DNA of 64,000 nt from Streptomyces stelliscabiei (GCF_014873495.1 NZ_JADBGF010000001.1:2046001-2110000), one strand, 5' to 3'. Shown: positions 1 to 9,542, numbered from the stretch's first letter. A program made the numbers and translations. Notes: a model not told the origin generated them from the sequence alone.

Positions 1-442
<442 letters not shown>

Positions 443-450
<8 letters not shown>

Positions 451-1585
451 GCTGGCCCTCCATCAGGGATACGAAGCGGTCGAACAGGTAGGCGGCGTCG
501 TGCGGGCCCGCTGCCGCTTCGGGGTGGTACTGGACGCTGAAGGCGGGGCGGTCGAGGAGCTGGAGCCCCTCCACCACGTTGTCGTTGAGGCACACGTGGG
601 AGACCTCGGCGCGGCCGAAGGGGGTCTCGGAGACCTGGTCGAGCGGGGCGTCGACGGCGAAACCGTGGTTGTGCGCGGTGACCTCGACCTTGCCGGTCGT
701 ACGGTCCTGCACGGGCTGGTTGATGCCCCGGTGGCCGTACTTCAGCTTGTAGGTGCCGAAGCCGAGCGCGCGGCCGAGGATCTGGTTGCCGAAGCAGATG
801 CCGAAGAGCGGGGTGCCGCGCTCCAGGACCGCCCGCATGACGGAGACCGGGTGGTCGGCGGTGGCCGGGTCACCGGGGCCGTTGGAGAAGAACACGCCGT
901 CGGGGTTCACGGCGAACACGTCCTCGGCGCTCGCCGTGGCCGGGAGCACGTGCACCTCGATGCCGCGCTCGGCCATGCGGTGCGGGGTCATGCCCTTGAT
1001 GCCGAGGTCGACGGCGGCGACGGTGAACTTCCTGGTGCCGATCGCCGGGACGACGTAGGTCTCCTTGGTGGCGACCTCCGCGGAGAGGTTCGCGCCCTTC
1101 ATCTCCGGGGCCTCGCGGACCTCGGTGAGCATGACGCCCGCGTCGGGCAGCGCGTCGCCGGAGAAGATGCCGACGCGCATGGCGCCGCGCTCACGGAGGT
1201 GGCGGGTGAGGGCGCGGGTGTCGATGCCGGAGATCCCGACGACGCCCTGGGCGCGCAGTTCGTCGTCCAGGGAGCGCCGGGAGCGCCAGTTGGAGGGCAC
1301 GCGCGCGGGGTCGCGGACGACGTATCCGGAGACCCAGATCTTCTTGGACTCGGGGTCCTCGTCGTTGACGCCGGTGTTGCCGACGTGCGGGGCGGTCATG
1401 ACGACCACCTGGCGGTGGTACGACGGGTCGGTGAGGGTCTCCTGGTAGCCGGTCATCCCGGTGGAGAACACGGCCTCGCCGAAGGTCACCCCCACGGCCC
1501 CGTAGGCACGGCCGCGGAAGATCCGGCCGTCCTCCAGGACGAGTACGGCGGGAACCCTGGTGGCTCCCCGGGTGGAGGTCGTCAT
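443..1585 (-). CDS. carA: Carbamoyl-phosphate synthase small (glutaminase) subunit
   Basis: A 380-residue glutamine amidotransferase subunit that hydrolyses glutamine and channels ammonia to CarB. The N-terminal small-subunit domain begins at [15 protein letters not shown] with the motif [15 protein letters not shown]. The class I amidotransferase domain has the nucleophile elbow [10 protein letters not shown] (catalytic Cys) and the His-Glu pair in VQYHPEA. Length is normal for the family. The ATG at 1583-1585 overlaps the stop of the upstream membrane protein as ATGA, and the 3' end overlaps carB. It belongs to the pyrR-pyrB-pyrC-x-carA-carB transcript, so PyrR control at the operon leader should reach it. 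Confidence 0.98.
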
Positions 1586-2148
1586 CGTGCGCCTTCCGTT
1601 TCCGTCTTGTTGATCATCTGGTTCAGGGTCTCGACCCACTCGTTGTGCTCGGCCGCGCGGTCGGAGCGGAACCCGGAGTCGAGCAGCCTGCCGCCGTGCT
1701 CCCAGGTGACGACCAGCAGCCCGCCCTCGGTGAGGACCTTGCCGGCGATGCCCTTGTCGAGCCGGGCCTCGCGCAGGGCGCCGACCGGCACGAAGAAGTC
1801 GGTCGCTCCGGGGCGTACGACGTCCAGTCCCGCGTCCGTCAGGGTCAGCTCGACCCGGCTGCGGGCGCCCAGGCCGTGCGCCACGATGCGGTCGAGCCAC
1901 TGCCCGGCGGTGGTGGAGCCGTGGTAGCGGCCGCTCATGCCCAGTCTGGCCTCGCCCGGCTCGTCCGGCGCGGTGGGGAGGGCGGGCAGGTCGCTCTGGA
2001 GCGTGCCGCGCCACTTCCAGCCCTCGCGCATCAGCCAGTAGACGAGCGCGACGAAGAGGGCGAGTCCGACGACCCAGCCGATGCGCGCGGCCCAGTCGGT
2101 GACCTCGGCCGATTCCCTCTGCGCGGCCAGCAGAATTACAGGTGTCAC
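1582..2148 (-). CDS. Single-pass membrane protein with PH-like domain, embedded in pyr operon
   Basis: A 188-residue protein of unknown function. The GTG start at 2146-2148 overlaps the pyrC stop as GTGA and the 3' end overlaps carA as ATGA, so it is locked into the operon. One membrane segment lies at about residues 22-40 ([18 protein letters not shown]), followed by a roughly 140-residue cytoplasmic part of alternating beta-type segments ([24 protein letters not shown]) and a C-terminal helix ([12 protein letters not shown]), a pattern I read as bacterial PH-like. No catalytic motif is visible. I recall this gene being conserved between pyrC and carA in Streptomyces. Its position suggests a link to pyrimidine synthesis, but that is inference only. 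Confidence 0.8.
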   Translation of the reverse strand: MTPVILLAAQRESAEVTDWAARIGWVVGLALFVALVYWLMREGWKWRGTLQSDLPALPTAPDEPGEARLGMSGRYHGSTTAGQWLDRIVAHGLGARSRVELTLTDAGLDVVRPGATDFFVPVGALREARLDKGIAGKVLTEGGLLVVTWEHGGRLLDSGFRSDRAAEHNEWVETLNQMINKTETEGAR

Positions 2149-3431
2149 GTGAGCTTCCCGTCGACGAGCGTGGCCTTGCCCCGCAGCCACGTGTGCGTGA
2201 CACGGCCCGGCAGCTCGCGGCCCTCGTAGGGGGTGTTGCGGCTGCGCGAGGCGAAGCCCGCGGGATCCACCGACCCACGGTATGCCGTGTCGACGAGCGT
2301 GAGGTTGGCGGGCTCACCTGCCGAGACGGGACGTCCGTGACCGGCGGCCCGCCCGATCTTCGCGGGCTTGACCGACATACGGTCCGCGACGCCCGCCCAG
2401 TCGAGCAGACCGGTGGCGACCATCGTCTCCTGGACCACGGACAGCGCGGTCTCCAGGCCGACCATGCCCATGGCCGCCGCGGCCCACTCGCAGTCCTTGT
2501 CCTCGTGGGGGTGCGGGGCGTGGTCGGTGGCGACGATGTCGATCGTGCCGTCGGCGAGGGCCTCGCGCAGGGCCAGCACGTCGCGCTCGGTGCGCAGCGG
2601 CGGGTTGACCTTGTAGACCGGGTTGTAGGAGCGCACCAGCTCGTCGGTGAGGAGCAGGTGGTGCGGGGTGACCTCGGCGGTGACGTCGATGCCGCGGGAC
2701 TTGGCCCAGCGGACGATCTCGACGGACCCGGCGGTCGACAGGTGGCAGATGTGGACGCGGGAGCCGACGTGCTCGGCGAGCAGGACGTCCCGGGCGATGA
2801 TCGATTCTTCGGCCACCGCCGGCCAGCCCCCGAGGCCCAGCTCGGCGGAGACGACGCCCTCGTTCATCTGGGCGCCCTCGGTGAGGCGCGGCTCCTGCGC
2901 GTGCTGGGCGACGACTCCGCCGAAGGCCTTCACGTACTCCAGGGCCCGCCGCATGATCACCGCGTCGTCGACGCACTTGCCGTCGTCCGAGAAGACGGTG
3001 ACCCCGGCGGCCGACTCGTGCATCGCGCCCAGCTCGGCGAGCTTCCTGCCCTCCAGGCCGACCGTGACGGCGCCGATGGGCTGCACGTCGCAGTAGCCGT
3101 GCTCCCGGCCCAGCCGGTAGACCTGCTCGACCACGCCGGCGGTGTCGGCGACGGGGAAGGTGTTGGCCATGGCGAAGACGGCCGTGTAGCCGCCGGAGGC
3201 CGCCGCGCGCGTGCCGGTGAGCACGGTCTCGGAGTCCTCGCGGCCGGGCTCGCGCAGGTGGGTGTGCAGGTCGACCAGGCCCGGCAGGAGCACCTTGCCC
3301 TCGGCCTCGACGACCTCGGCCCCCTCGGCGGACAGACCGGCTCCCACCTCGGCGATGGTCTCGCCGTCGATCAGTACGTCCTGCGGCTCGCCGCCCAGCA
3401 CCTTCGCACCACGGATCAGGATCTTGCTCAT
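2145..3431 (-). CDS. pyrC: Dihydroorotase
   Basis: A 428-residue amidohydrolase that cyclises N-carbamoyl-aspartate to dihydroorotate, the third step of pyrimidine synthesis. The metal-binding motif [11 protein letters not shown] is near residue 60, with later ligand segments [22 protein letters not shown] and the catalytic-Asp segment IVATDHAPH, all in the expected order for class I dihydroorotase. The ATG at 3429-3431 ([11 protein letters not shown]) is chosen over an upstream in-frame extension because that extension runs into pyrB and has no homology-like sequence. It follows pyrB by 4 nt and overlaps the next gene as GTGA. Complete, with no missing residues noticed. Confidence 0.98.
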   Translation of the reverse strand: MSKILIRGAKVLGGEPQDVLIDGETIAEVGAGLSAEGAEVVEAEGKVLLPGLVDLHTHLREPGREDSETVLTGTRAAASGGYTAVFAMANTFPVADTAGVVEQVYRLGREHGYCDVQPIGAVTVGLEGRKLAELGAMHESAAGVTVFSDDGKCVDDAVIMRRALEYVKAFGGVVAQHAQEPRLTEGAQMNEGVVSAELGLGGWPAVAEESIIARDVLLAEHVGSRVHICHLSTAGSVEIVRWAKSRGIDVTAEVTPHHLLLTDELVRSYNPVYKVNPPLRTERDVLALREALADGTIDIVATDHAPHPHEDKDCEWAAAAMGMVGLETALSVVQETMVATGLLDWAGVADRMSVKPAKIGRAAGHGRPVSAGEPANLTLVDTAYRGSVDPAGFASRSRNTPYEGRELPGRVTHTWLRGKATLVDGKLT

Positions 3432-3435
3432 GGTC

Positions 3436-4416
3436 TTACTTCTCCTCGGTGGTGCGGGTGTGGGTGACGGCGGGCTCGTTGCCGCCGAGCAGCAGGTACA
3501 GCACGGCCATCCGGATGGAGACACCGTTGGCGACCTGCTCGACGACGGTGCAGCGGTCGGAGTCCGCGACCTCGGCGGTGATCTCCATGCCGCGCACCAT
3601 CGGGCCCGGGTGCATCACGATGGCGTGCTCGGGCATCCGCGCCATGCGGTCGCCGTCGAGGCCGTAGCGCCGGGAGTACTCGCGCTCGGTGGGGAAGAAC
3701 GCCGCGTTCATCCGCTCCCGCTGCACGCGCAGCATCATCACCGCGTCGGACTTGGCGAGCGTGCTGTCGAGGTCGTAGGAGACCTCGCAGGGCCAGGCGT
3801 GGACGCCGACCGGCACCAGGGTGGGCGGGGCGACGAGGGTGACCTGGGCGCCGAGGGTGTGCAGCAGGTCGACGTTGGAGCGGGCGACACGGCTGTGCAG
3901 GACGTCACCGACGAGCGTGATGCGCTTGCCGGAGAGGTCCTGCCCGAGTCCGGCGTCCCGGCCGACGAGGCGGCGGCGCATGGTGAAGGCGTCCAGCAGG
4001 GCCTGGGTGGGGTGCTGATGGGTGCCGTCGCCCGCGTTGATGACGGCGGCGTCGATCCAGCCGGAGGTCGCCAGGCGGTACGGGGCCCCCGAGGCGCCGT
4101 GCCGGATGACCACGGCGTCGACGCCCATGGCTTCGAGGGTCTGGGCGGTGTCCTTCAGGGACTCGCCCTTGGAGACGCTCGACCCCTTGGCCGTGAAGTT
4201 GATGACGTCGGCGGACAGGCGCTTCTCGGCGGCCTCGAACGAGATCCGCGTCCGCGTCGAGTCCTCGAAGAAGAGGTTGACGATCGTGCGGCCGCGCAGG
4301 GTCGGCAGTTTCTTGATCGGCCGGTCCGCGACCCTGGCCATCTCCTCGGCGGTGTCGAGGATCAGGACGGCGTCGTCGCGGGTGAGGTCGGCGGCCGAGA
4401 TGAGATGACGCTGCAT
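3436..4416 (-). CDS. pyrB: Aspartate carbamoyltransferase catalytic chain
   Basis: A 326-residue transferase joining carbamoyl phosphate and aspartate to give carbamoyl aspartate. The carbamoyl-phosphate loop FFEDSTRTR (STRTR motif) is near residue 52, the HPTQALLD motif follows near residue 138, and LRVQRERM and HPGPMVRG mark the aspartate-binding half. No pyrI-type regulatory chain is present, as usual for actinobacteria. A GGAG-type site lies about 9 nt before the ATG. It is separated from pyrR by 89 nt and from pyrC by 4 nt. Complete and typical in length. Confidence 0.98.
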   Translation of the reverse strand: MQRHLISAADLTRDDAVLILDTAEEMARVADRPIKKLPTLRGRTIVNLFFEDSTRTRISFEAAEKRLSADVINFTAKGSSVSKGESLKDTAQTLEAMGVDAVVIRHGASGAPYRLATSGWIDAAVINAGDGTHQHPTQALLDAFTMRRRLVGRDAGLGQDLSGKRITLVGDVLHSRVARSNVDLLHTLGAQVTLVAPPTLVPVGVHAWPCEVSYDLDSTLAKSDAVMMLRVQRERMNAAFFPTEREYSRRYGLDGDRMARMPEHAIVMHPGPMVRGMEITAEVADSDRCTVVEQVANGVSIRMAVLYLLLGGNEPAVTHTRTTEEK

Positions 4417-4505
4417 CTTTCAGGCTCCGTAAGGCGGTTCGGGAGATTCCGGGCAGGCAGGGGCATCACGAGGTGACGTACGGCACGGGGCCGCACGCGC
4501 GCGTG

Positions 4506-5105
4506 CTACTGCTGGGCGGTCCGCTTCGCACCGAGCAGGACGGTGTCCCGACCGTCTTCCTCGGCGAGCTGGACCTTGACCGTCTCCCGCAGCGACGTGG
4601 GGAGGTTCTTGCCGACGTAGTCGGCGCGGATGGGCAGTTCGCGGTGGCCGCGGTCGACGAGGACCGCGAGCTGGACGGCGCGCGGACGGCCGATGTCGTT
4701 CAGCGCGTCGAGCGCCGCGCGGATCGTCCGGCCGGAGAAGAGCACGTCGTCGACGAGGACGACCAGGCGGCCGTCGATGCCGTCACCGGGGATCTCGGTG
4801 CGGGCCAGCGCGCGCGGCGGGTGCATGCGCAGGTCGTCGCGGTACATGGTGATGTCGAGCGAACCGACCGGGATCTTGCGGTCGGTGATCTCCTCCAGCT
4901 TGGCGGCGAGCCGCTGGGCGAGGAAGACACCCCGGGTCGGAATGCCGAGGAGCACCACGTCGTCGGCGCCCTTGGCGCGTTCGACGATCTCGTGGGCGAT
5001 GCGGGTCAGTACGCGCGCGATGTCGGGGCCTTCGAGAACGGGCCTGGCATCGGACGCCTGCGCATCCCCGTGCGGGTCTCCTTGCGGAGTTTCTTGCGTG
5101 TCCAT
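4506..5105 (-). CDS. pyrR: PyrR bifunctional regulator / uracil phosphoribosyltransferase
   Basis: A 199-residue phosphoribosyltransferase-fold RNA-binding regulator and first gene of the pyr operon. The PRPP loop is in [20 protein letters not shown], and the family segment [14 protein letters not shown] is present. The first 20 residues (Gln/Asp/Gly-rich) extend beyond the Bacillus protein. The start ATG at 5103-5105 follows AAGGAGGT (5115-5122 on the plus strand) at a 10-nt spacing. Just upstream the leader carries a PyrR-type hairpin loop (see 5124-5141), so the gene probably regulates its own translation and the operon in response to UMP. UPRT activity is a family property, not shown here. 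Confidence 0.96.
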   Translation of the reverse strand: MDTQETPQGDPHGDAQASDARPVLEGPDIARVLTRIAHEIVERAKGADDVVLLGIPTRGVFLAQRLAAKLEEITDRKIPVGSLDITMYRDDLRMHPPRALARTEIPGDGIDGRLVVLVDDVLFSGRTIRAALDALNDIGRPRAVQLAVLVDRGHRELPIRADYVGKNLPTSLRETVKVQLAEEDGRDTVLLGAKRTAQQ

Positions 5106-5114
5106 ATGAAACGG

Positions 5115-5145
5115 ACCTCCTTCTCCGCCTCACGGGACGGACCTT
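5115..5145 (-). promoter_or_regulatory. PyrR-binding RNA hairpin overlapping pyrR ribosome binding site
   Basis: Read on the minus strand, the pyrR leader carries CGTCCCGTGAGGCG (plus 5126-5139). It matches the inner part of the PyrR loop consensus ARUCCNGNGAGGYU, as RUCCNGNGAGGY. It is closed by TCCG/CGGA (plus 5138-5141 and 5124-5127), and the ribosome binding site AAGGAGGT follows only 1-2 nt later. No terminator/antiterminator pair is seen, so control by occlusion of the ribosome binding site, as reported for mycobacterial PyrR, is more likely than attenuation. Confidence 0.75.
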
Positions 5146-5258
5146 AAAGGACGTCGGAATTGCGCCGTCCACGTTAGCAGGCCCGACAACGCCCCTGATC
5201 ACCCACCTGGCCCAATGGATCTCGGTTACCACGGAAGAGTCGGTACGGACCATTCGGC

Positions 5259-5288
5259 TTGACGGAGCAGAGTCACGCTGCGTAACCT
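5259..5288 (+). promoter_or_regulatory. Candidate bldD promoter
   Basis: TTGACG at 5259-5264 and TAACCT at 5283-5288, 18 nt apart, resemble a HrdB-type -35/-10 pair ahead of bldD. The BldD-type operator at 5292-5302 starts just after the -10, which would allow autorepression. The transcription start is not visible from sequence. Confidence 0.45.
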
Positions 5289-5291
5289 CAC

Positions 5292-5302
5292 AGTGAGTCA
5301 CC
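5292..5302 (+). promoter_or_regulatory. BldD-type operator in bldD promoter
   Basis: AGTGAGTCACC is an inverted repeat fitting the published BldD site pattern AGTGA-(N)m-TCACC with a one-base spacer. It lies 22 nt before the bldD start and next to the candidate -10. BldD is known to repress its own gene, so this is a likely autoregulatory operator. Confidence 0.75.
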
Positions 5303-5323
5303 AGCCTTCGTCCGGGGAGCTAT

Positions 5324-5824
5324 ATGTCCAGCGAATACGCCAAACAGCTCGGGGCCAAGCTCCGGGCCATCCGCACCCAGCAGGGCCTTTCCCTCCACGG
5401 TGTCGAGGAGAAGTCCCAGGGACGCTGGAAGGCGGTCGTGGTCGGTTCGTACGAGCGCGGCGACCGCGCCGTCACCGTGCAGCGCCTCGCGGAGCTGGCG
5501 GACTTCTACGGGGTCCCCGTGCAGGAACTGCTTCCCGGTACGACCCCGGGCGGCGCCGCCGAGCCGCCGCCGAAGCTCGTCCTGGACCTGGAGCGCCTGG
5601 CCCACGTGCCGGCCGAGAAGGCGGGCCCGCTGCAGCGTTACGCGGCGACGATCCAGTCCCAGCGCGGTGACTACAACGGCAAGGTGCTCTCGATCCGTCA
5701 GGACGACCTGCGCACACTCGCCGTCATCTACGACCAGTCCCCCTCGGTCCTCACCGAGCAGCTGATCAGCTGGGGCGTCCTGGACGCGGACGCGCGCCGC
5801 GCGGTCACCCACGAGGACGCCTGA
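5324..5824 (+). CDS. bldD: Developmental master regulator BldD (c-di-GMP effector)
   Basis: A 166-residue DNA-binding repressor that holds Streptomyces in vegetative growth when bound to tetrameric cyclic di-GMP. The XRE-type helix-turn-helix covers about residues 6-70 (LGAKLRAIRTQQGLSL, VVVGSYERGDRAVTVQRLAEL). The C-terminal domain carries the c-di-GMP signature RGD-X8-RQDD with R114, D116, R125 and D128, the positions described for BldD. A GGGGAGC site lies just before the ATG. The gene is divergent from pyrR and has its own operator and a strong terminator. It is the clearest single sign that the window is from Streptomyces or a close relative. Confidence 0.98.
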   Translation: MSSEYAKQLGAKLRAIRTQQGLSLHGVEEKSQGRWKAVVVGSYERGDRAVTVQRLAELADFYGVPVQELLPGTTPGGAAEPPPKLVLDLERLAHVPAEKAGPLQRYAATIQSQRGDYNGKVLSIRQDDLRTLAVIYDQSPSVLTEQLISWGVLDADARRAVTHEDA

Positions 5825-5853
5825 CACACCGGGCGGAATCCAGCAGAAACGTG

Positions 5854-5902
5854 CCGCCGGGGTGCCCCGAACCAGTTGGTTCGGGGCACCCCGGCGGTTT
5901 TT
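5854..5902 (+). terminator. Rho-independent terminator after bldD
   Basis: A perfect 20-bp stem (5854-5873 with 5878-5897), AGTT loop and five T residues (5898-5902). It lies 30 nt after the bldD stop, between convergent bldD and nusB. Confidence 0.95.
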
Positions 5903-5943
5903 GTGCGTGTCGTACGGCGCGTGGCCACAGGGAAGCGGGACTG

Positions 5944-5985
5944 CGCCCCGCAAGAGGCGCGGGGAGCCGCGCGACCAGCCACGGA
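5944..5985 (+). repeat. Dispersed intergenic repeat, copy 1
   Basis: Carries the core GCGCGGGGAGCCGCGCGACC and then AGCCACG, preceded by GCGCCCC, which can pair with the core. The same core occurs near 8.3, 39.9, 48.0, 48.1 and 57.6 kb. Here it lies between convergent bldD and nusB. No coding capacity. Confidence 0.7.
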
Positions 5986-6041
5986 CCACCCGCGGCCGGC
6001 TTCGCACAGCACCCCTGAGGCGCTCCCCGCCCGGCCGTCCG

Positions 6042-6476
6042 CTACGGGGCTTCCCGGCGGAGCGAGGGCTTGAGCTCCTTCAGCCGGCCCAGCAGACCGT
6101 TCACGAAGGACGGCGAGTCGTCCGTGGAGAACTCCTTCGCCAACTGCACCATCTCGTCCAGCACCACCGCGTCCGGAGTCGCGTCGACCCAGATCAGCTC
6201 GTACGCTCCGAGCCGCAGGATGTTGCGGTCCACGACCGGCATGCGGTCGAGGGTCCACCCCACCGAGTACTGCGCGATCAATTCGTCGATCCGCCTGGCG
6301 TGCTCCGCGTACCCCTCGACCAGCTGCATGGTGTACTCGCTGACCGGAGGCTGTCGGGTGTCGCTGTGGGCGTGCCGGATCCAGTCCGCGAGGACGGTCA
6401 GGACGTCGGCCCCGCGCTGGTCGCCCTCGAAGAGGATCTGGAAGGCACGCTTGCGGGCCGTGTTACGGGCAGCCAC
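6042..6476 (-). CDS. nusB: Transcription antitermination factor NusB
   Basis: A 144-residue all-helical RNA-binding factor that, with S10 (NusE), binds boxA RNA during rRNA transcription. Family segments are ARKRAFQILFEGDQRG at the N-terminus, MPVVDRNILRLGAYELIW in the middle and DDSPSFVNGLLGRL at the C-terminus. The GTG start at 6474-6476 (VAARNTARKRAF) sits 2 nt after the efp stop. A longer in-frame ORF extends through efp but is a shadow. Transcribed with efp, as in other actinobacteria. Complete. Confidence 0.96.
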   Translation of the reverse strand: MAARNTARKRAFQILFEGDQRGADVLTVLADWIRHAHSDTRQPPVSEYTMQLVEGYAEHARRIDELIAQYSVGWTLDRMPVVDRNILRLGAYELIWVDATPDAVVLDEMVQLAKEFSTDDSPSFVNGLLGRLKELKPSLRREAP

Positions 6477-6478
6477 GG

Positions 6479-7045
6479 TTAGCTGTTCACCCGGCCGAGG
6501 TAGTCGCTCGTGCGGGTGTCGACCTTGATCTTCTCGCCCGTGGTGATGAACAGGGGCACCTGGATCTGGTGACCGGTCTCCAGGGTGGCGGGCTTGGTGC
6601 CACCGGTGGAGCGGTCGCCCTGGACACCCGGCTCGGTCTCCTGGATCACCAGCTCGACGGCGGCCGGCAGCTCGACGAAGAGCACCTCGCCCTCGTGCTG
6701 CGCGACGGTGGCGGTGAAGCCCTCGATCAGGAAGTTGGCGGCGTCGCCGACGGCCTTGCGGTCGACCATGAGCTGGTCGTAGGTCTCCATGTCCATGAAG
6801 ACGAAGTACTCGCCGTCCATGTAGGAGAACTGCATGTCGCGCTTGTCGACAGTGGCCGTCTCGACCTTGACGCCGGCGTTGAACGTCTTGTCGACGACCT
6901 TGCCGGAAAGCACGTTCTTGAGCTTGGTGCGCACGAAGGCCGGGCCCTTGCCGGGCTTGACGTGCTGGAACTCGACGACGGACCAGAGCTGGCCCCCGTC
7001 GAGCTTGAGCACCAGGCCGTTCTTGAGGTCGTTCGTGGAAGCCAC
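6479..7045 (-). CDS. efp: Translation elongation factor P
   Basis: A 188-residue three-barrel protein that rescues ribosomes stalled at polyproline. The tip loop is PGKGP (residues 31-35) with lysine at 33. This palindromic PGKGP loop is the type described for actinobacterial EF-P that works with unmodified lysine, and no epmA/epmB/ymfI-type modification gene is in the window. The C-terminal signature ([21 protein letters not shown]) is intact. It precedes nusB by 2 nt. Proline-rich proteins in this window, such as the 310-residue P-loop protein, would be natural clients. Confidence 0.98.
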   Translation of the reverse strand: MASTNDLKNGLVLKLDGGQLWSVVEFQHVKPGKGPAFVRTKLKNVLSGKVVDKTFNAGVKVETATVDKRDMQFSYMDGEYFVFMDMETYDQLMVDRKAVGDAANFLIEGFTATVAQHEGEVLFVELPAAVELVIQETEPGVQGDRSTGGTKPATLETGHQIQVPLFITTGEKIKVDTRTSDYLGRVNS

Positions 7046-7104
7046 GGTTGCGGAATCTCCTGGACTGACGTGGACGACCCCGGGCCACGCGCACAGCCGA
7101 TGAG

Positions 7105-8211
7105 CTAGAGCGCGAGCAGCTCCTTGGTCGTGATGGTGAGTAGCTCGGGTCCGCCGTCCGCCTCGGGGCGTACGACGAGCGTGTCATCGATCCGGACTCC
7201 GCCCCGGCCCGGGAGGTGGACCCCCGGTTCGACGGTGACCGGCACGCAAGCGTCCAGTTTACCCATGGCCGCGGGGGCCAACTGCGGGTCCTCGTCGATT
7301 TCGAGTCCGACCCCGTGCCCCATCATCACCGGCAGGCTCTCTCCGTACCCCGCGGAGTCCAGGACCTGGCGGGCCGCGCGGTCCACGGCCCGGTAGGCCG
7401 CACCGGGTGCCAGGGCCTCCCGTCCGGCGCGCTGGGCTGCGAAGACCAGGTCGTACAGCTCGATCTGCCAGTCGGCCGGCGAGGTGCCGATCACGAACGT
7501 ACGGCCGATCTCGCACCGGTAGCCGCGATAGGTCGCGCCGAGACAGACGGAGAGGAAGTCGCCCTCCTCCACCCGGCGATCGGTCGGTCGGTGGCCGGGG
7601 CGGCCGGAGTTCGGGCCGGCGGCGACGGAGGTGGGGAAGGCCGGGCCGTCGGCGCCGTGGTCGACGAGGCGGCGCTCCAGCTCCAGGGCGAGGTGGCGCT
7701 CGGTGCGGCCGACGAGGATCGATTCGAGCAGTTCGCCCAGGGCCTGGTCGGCGATCTCCGCGCCGATCCGCAGACAGGAGATCTCCTCCTCGTCCTTGAT
7801 CACCCTCAGCTGCTCCACGGCTCCACCGAGGTCGGCGAGCCGCAGCCGGGGCGCGACCGAGCGGATGGCTCTGCAGCGGGCCATGGTGAGGTGGTGCTCC
7901 TCCACGGCCAGGGACTCGGCACCGAGGGCCGTCACCAGATCGGCGGCCGCGACCGCCGGGTCGCCGCCGGGCCGTGGCAGCACCTGGACGCGTACGGCGT
8001 CGTCGGGCCGGCCCTCGCCGATCTCGCCGCTCGGCGGTGCGCCGCACAGCAGGACGTCCTCGCTCCTGCCCAGCAGCAGCACCGCGCCCCGCGGTGCCGC
8101 TCCCGCGAGGTAGCGGACGTTGGCCGGGCGGGTCACGAGTGCGGTGGGGCTGCCGCCGGCTTGGCAGCGTTCTCTCAGCCGGGCTCTGCGGGCCGCGTAG
8201 ACCTCAGACAT
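7105..8211 (-). CDS. M24 (Xaa-Pro peptidase-fold) protein with altered metal ligands
   Basis: A 368-residue pita-bread-fold protein with a creatinase-like N-terminal domain (about 1-135) and an M24 domain (about 140-360). The gene occupies the pepQ/pepP slot beside efp. By my alignment against PepP/YqhT-like enzymes the five metal ligands Asp, Asp, His, Glu, Glu appear as C223 (SVCLGA instead of DFGA), E234 (CEIGRTF instead of SDITRT), H299 (MGHGVGLE), E328 (VEPG) and D342 (RIDDT instead of RIEDD). The reading frame is intact and the fold-defining glycines are kept, so it is not a simple pseudogene. It may bind a different metal, act slowly, or be non-catalytic. Confidence 0.85.
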   Translation of the reverse strand: MSEVYAARRARLRERCQAGGSPTALVTRPANVRYLAGAAPRGAVLLLGRSEDVLLCGAPPSGEIGEGRPDDAVRVQVLPRPGGDPAVAAADLVTALGAESLAVEEHHLTMARCRAIRSVAPRLRLADLGGAVEQLRVIKDEEEISCLRIGAEIADQALGELLESILVGRTERHLALELERRLVDHGADGPAFPTSVAAGPNSGRPGHRPTDRRVEEGDFLSVCLGATYRGYRCEIGRTFVIGTSPADWQIELYDLVFAAQRAGREALAPGAAYRAVDRAARQVLDSAGYGESLPVMMGHGVGLEIDEDPQLAPAAMGKLDACVPVTVEPGVHLPGRGGVRIDDTLVVRPEADGGPELLTITTKELLAL

Positions 8212-8320
8212 GTGCCGAGCGTATGAGCTTCGCTGGGCGGGCGCTGGTCGAGTGCGGCCGAGTGGGGGTGGGGTGTCGGGGATGGGTGTGTGCCGGGGGC
8301 GGGTGCGGGCCGGTGGGGGC

Positions 8321-8354
8321 TGGGCGCGCAGTTCCCCGCTCCGCTGGCGGGGCC
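8321..8354 (-). repeat. Dispersed intergenic repeat, copy 2 (degenerate)
   Basis: Read on the minus strand it carries AGCGGGGAACTGCGCGCCCA, close to the core of the repeat family, next to a CCCCGC...GCGGGG hairpin. It lies in the 221-nt gap (8212-8432) between the M24 gene and the upstream P-loop gene; I see no gene in that gap. Confidence 0.55.
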
Positions 8355-8432
8355 GGGGCTGGGCGGACGTGAGTCACTGGCCGGGGGCAGGTCGGCGCGG
8401 GGCTGTCGGGGTGTGCGGTGTTGGTTACTCGG

Positions 8433-9365
8433 CTACCACTTCGGGGGGCTGGCGATCGAGCGGGCCAGGACCTCGTCCAGGACGCGGGCCGTGGCCGGGA
8501 CGTCGAGCTGGGAGTTGTCGATGATCGGGAGGCCCGAGCCGTACCAGCCCGCCATTCGGCCGTGGATGCGGGCGACCTCCTCGTCGGTGAGCCGGCGGTT
8601 GCCCGAGCGCTCGGCGTTGCGCTCCAGGACAATCTCCAGGCCCGGCAGGAGGACGACCGGCAGCAGGCCGGGACCGACGTGCCGCTTCCAGCCGCCGAGG
8701 CCGACGACCGGGCGGTCGGGGAAGACGGCGTCGTCGAGGATGCAGGAGATGCCGTTGGCCAGGAAGTTCCGGGCGGAGAAGCCACAGGTGCGGCGGGCGA
8801 GGCGGTACTGCGCCTCGGAGTTGTCGTTCCAGCCGGACTGGGGGTCCGCGAAGCCCGAGCGCACCCACTCGCGCACGTCGTCCAGGCTGATGTGCGCGGT
8901 GGGCACCCGGCGGTGTTCCGCCCAGTACTTGGCGACGCTGGTCTTGCCGGCTCCGGCGGGACCGATGAGCAGGACCGCGAGCGTGGTGCTGGTGACGTCC
9001 GGCGCGCCGGTGGCGGCCGGCGGCATGGTGACGGGGCCGCCCGGCGGCAGTTGCACGTGTCCGGTGGTGTCCCGCGAGACCCCGCTCTGCGGCGGGACCG
9101 AGGCGTGCGGATGCCCGGGAGCGCCGGAGAAGCCCGGCGCGGCCGGTGCGGGCGGGGCCATGGGCGCGGGCGGAGGCGGAGGCGGCGGCACCGGGCCCGG
9201 GTGGCCGCCCGGGGGCACCGGGTGTCCTGGCGGGTGCGTGCCGGGCGCTCCCGGGTGATGGGGGGCCGGGTGCCCCTGCTGGTTCGCGGTCGGCGACCAG
9301 GGGGCCGCCGGGTCCTGCCCCGGCCGATGGGGCGGCGGCAGCGGAGCTCCCACTGCGTCCTGCAT
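8433..9365 (-). CDS. P-loop kinase-like ATPase with long proline-rich N-terminal tail
   Basis: A 310-residue protein. Residues 1-120 are low complexity, dominated by Pro, Gly, His and Ala, including a run of seven prolines near residue 60. The C-terminal 190 residues form a P-loop domain with Walker A GPAGAGKT (135-142), then SLDDVREWVRSG, a thymidylate/polynucleotide-kinase-like layout, and late segments VFPDRPVVGLGGW and RNAERSGNRRLTDEE. I take it for an AAA_33-type small-molecule or nucleic-acid kinase; the substrate is unknown. It lies in the aro gene direction between aroB and the M24 gene. The polyproline tail would need EF-P, encoded 1.4 kb downstream. Confidence 0.8.
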   Translation of the reverse strand: MQDAVGAPLPPPHRPGQDPAAPWSPTANQQGHPAPHHPGAPGTHPPGHPVPPGGHPGPVPPPPPPPAPMAPPAPAAPGFSGAPGHPHASVPPQSGVSRDTTGHVQLPPGGPVTMPPAATGAPDVTSTTLAVLLIGPAGAGKTSVAKYWAEHRRVPTAHISLDDVREWVRSGFADPQSGWNDNSEAQYRLARRTCGFSARNFLANGISCILDDAVFPDRPVVGLGGWKRHVGPGLLPVVLLPGLEIVLERNAERSGNRRLTDEEVARIHGRMAGWYGSGLPIIDNSQLDVPATARVLDEVLARSIASPPKW

Positions 9366-9542
9366 CCGGTGCCACTCCGTCTCGTACAGTCACATCGACA
9401 CTGGCGGGCGGGGCCTTCCGACCCCGCCCTTACCGAACGGTACCGTCCCCGGCCACCGTTTGGTGCACGGCCGGGGGCAGCCCGAAGTGCCCAAGTGGCC
9501 AGGGACACAAGGCGAATCGGGCAAGAGCTGCCCGAGCGGGCG

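Noticed and set aside
7105..8211. The M24 gene as a pseudogene
   Set aside because: There is no frameshift or stop, codon bias is normal and the fold motifs are complete; changed ligands alone do not make it a broken gene.
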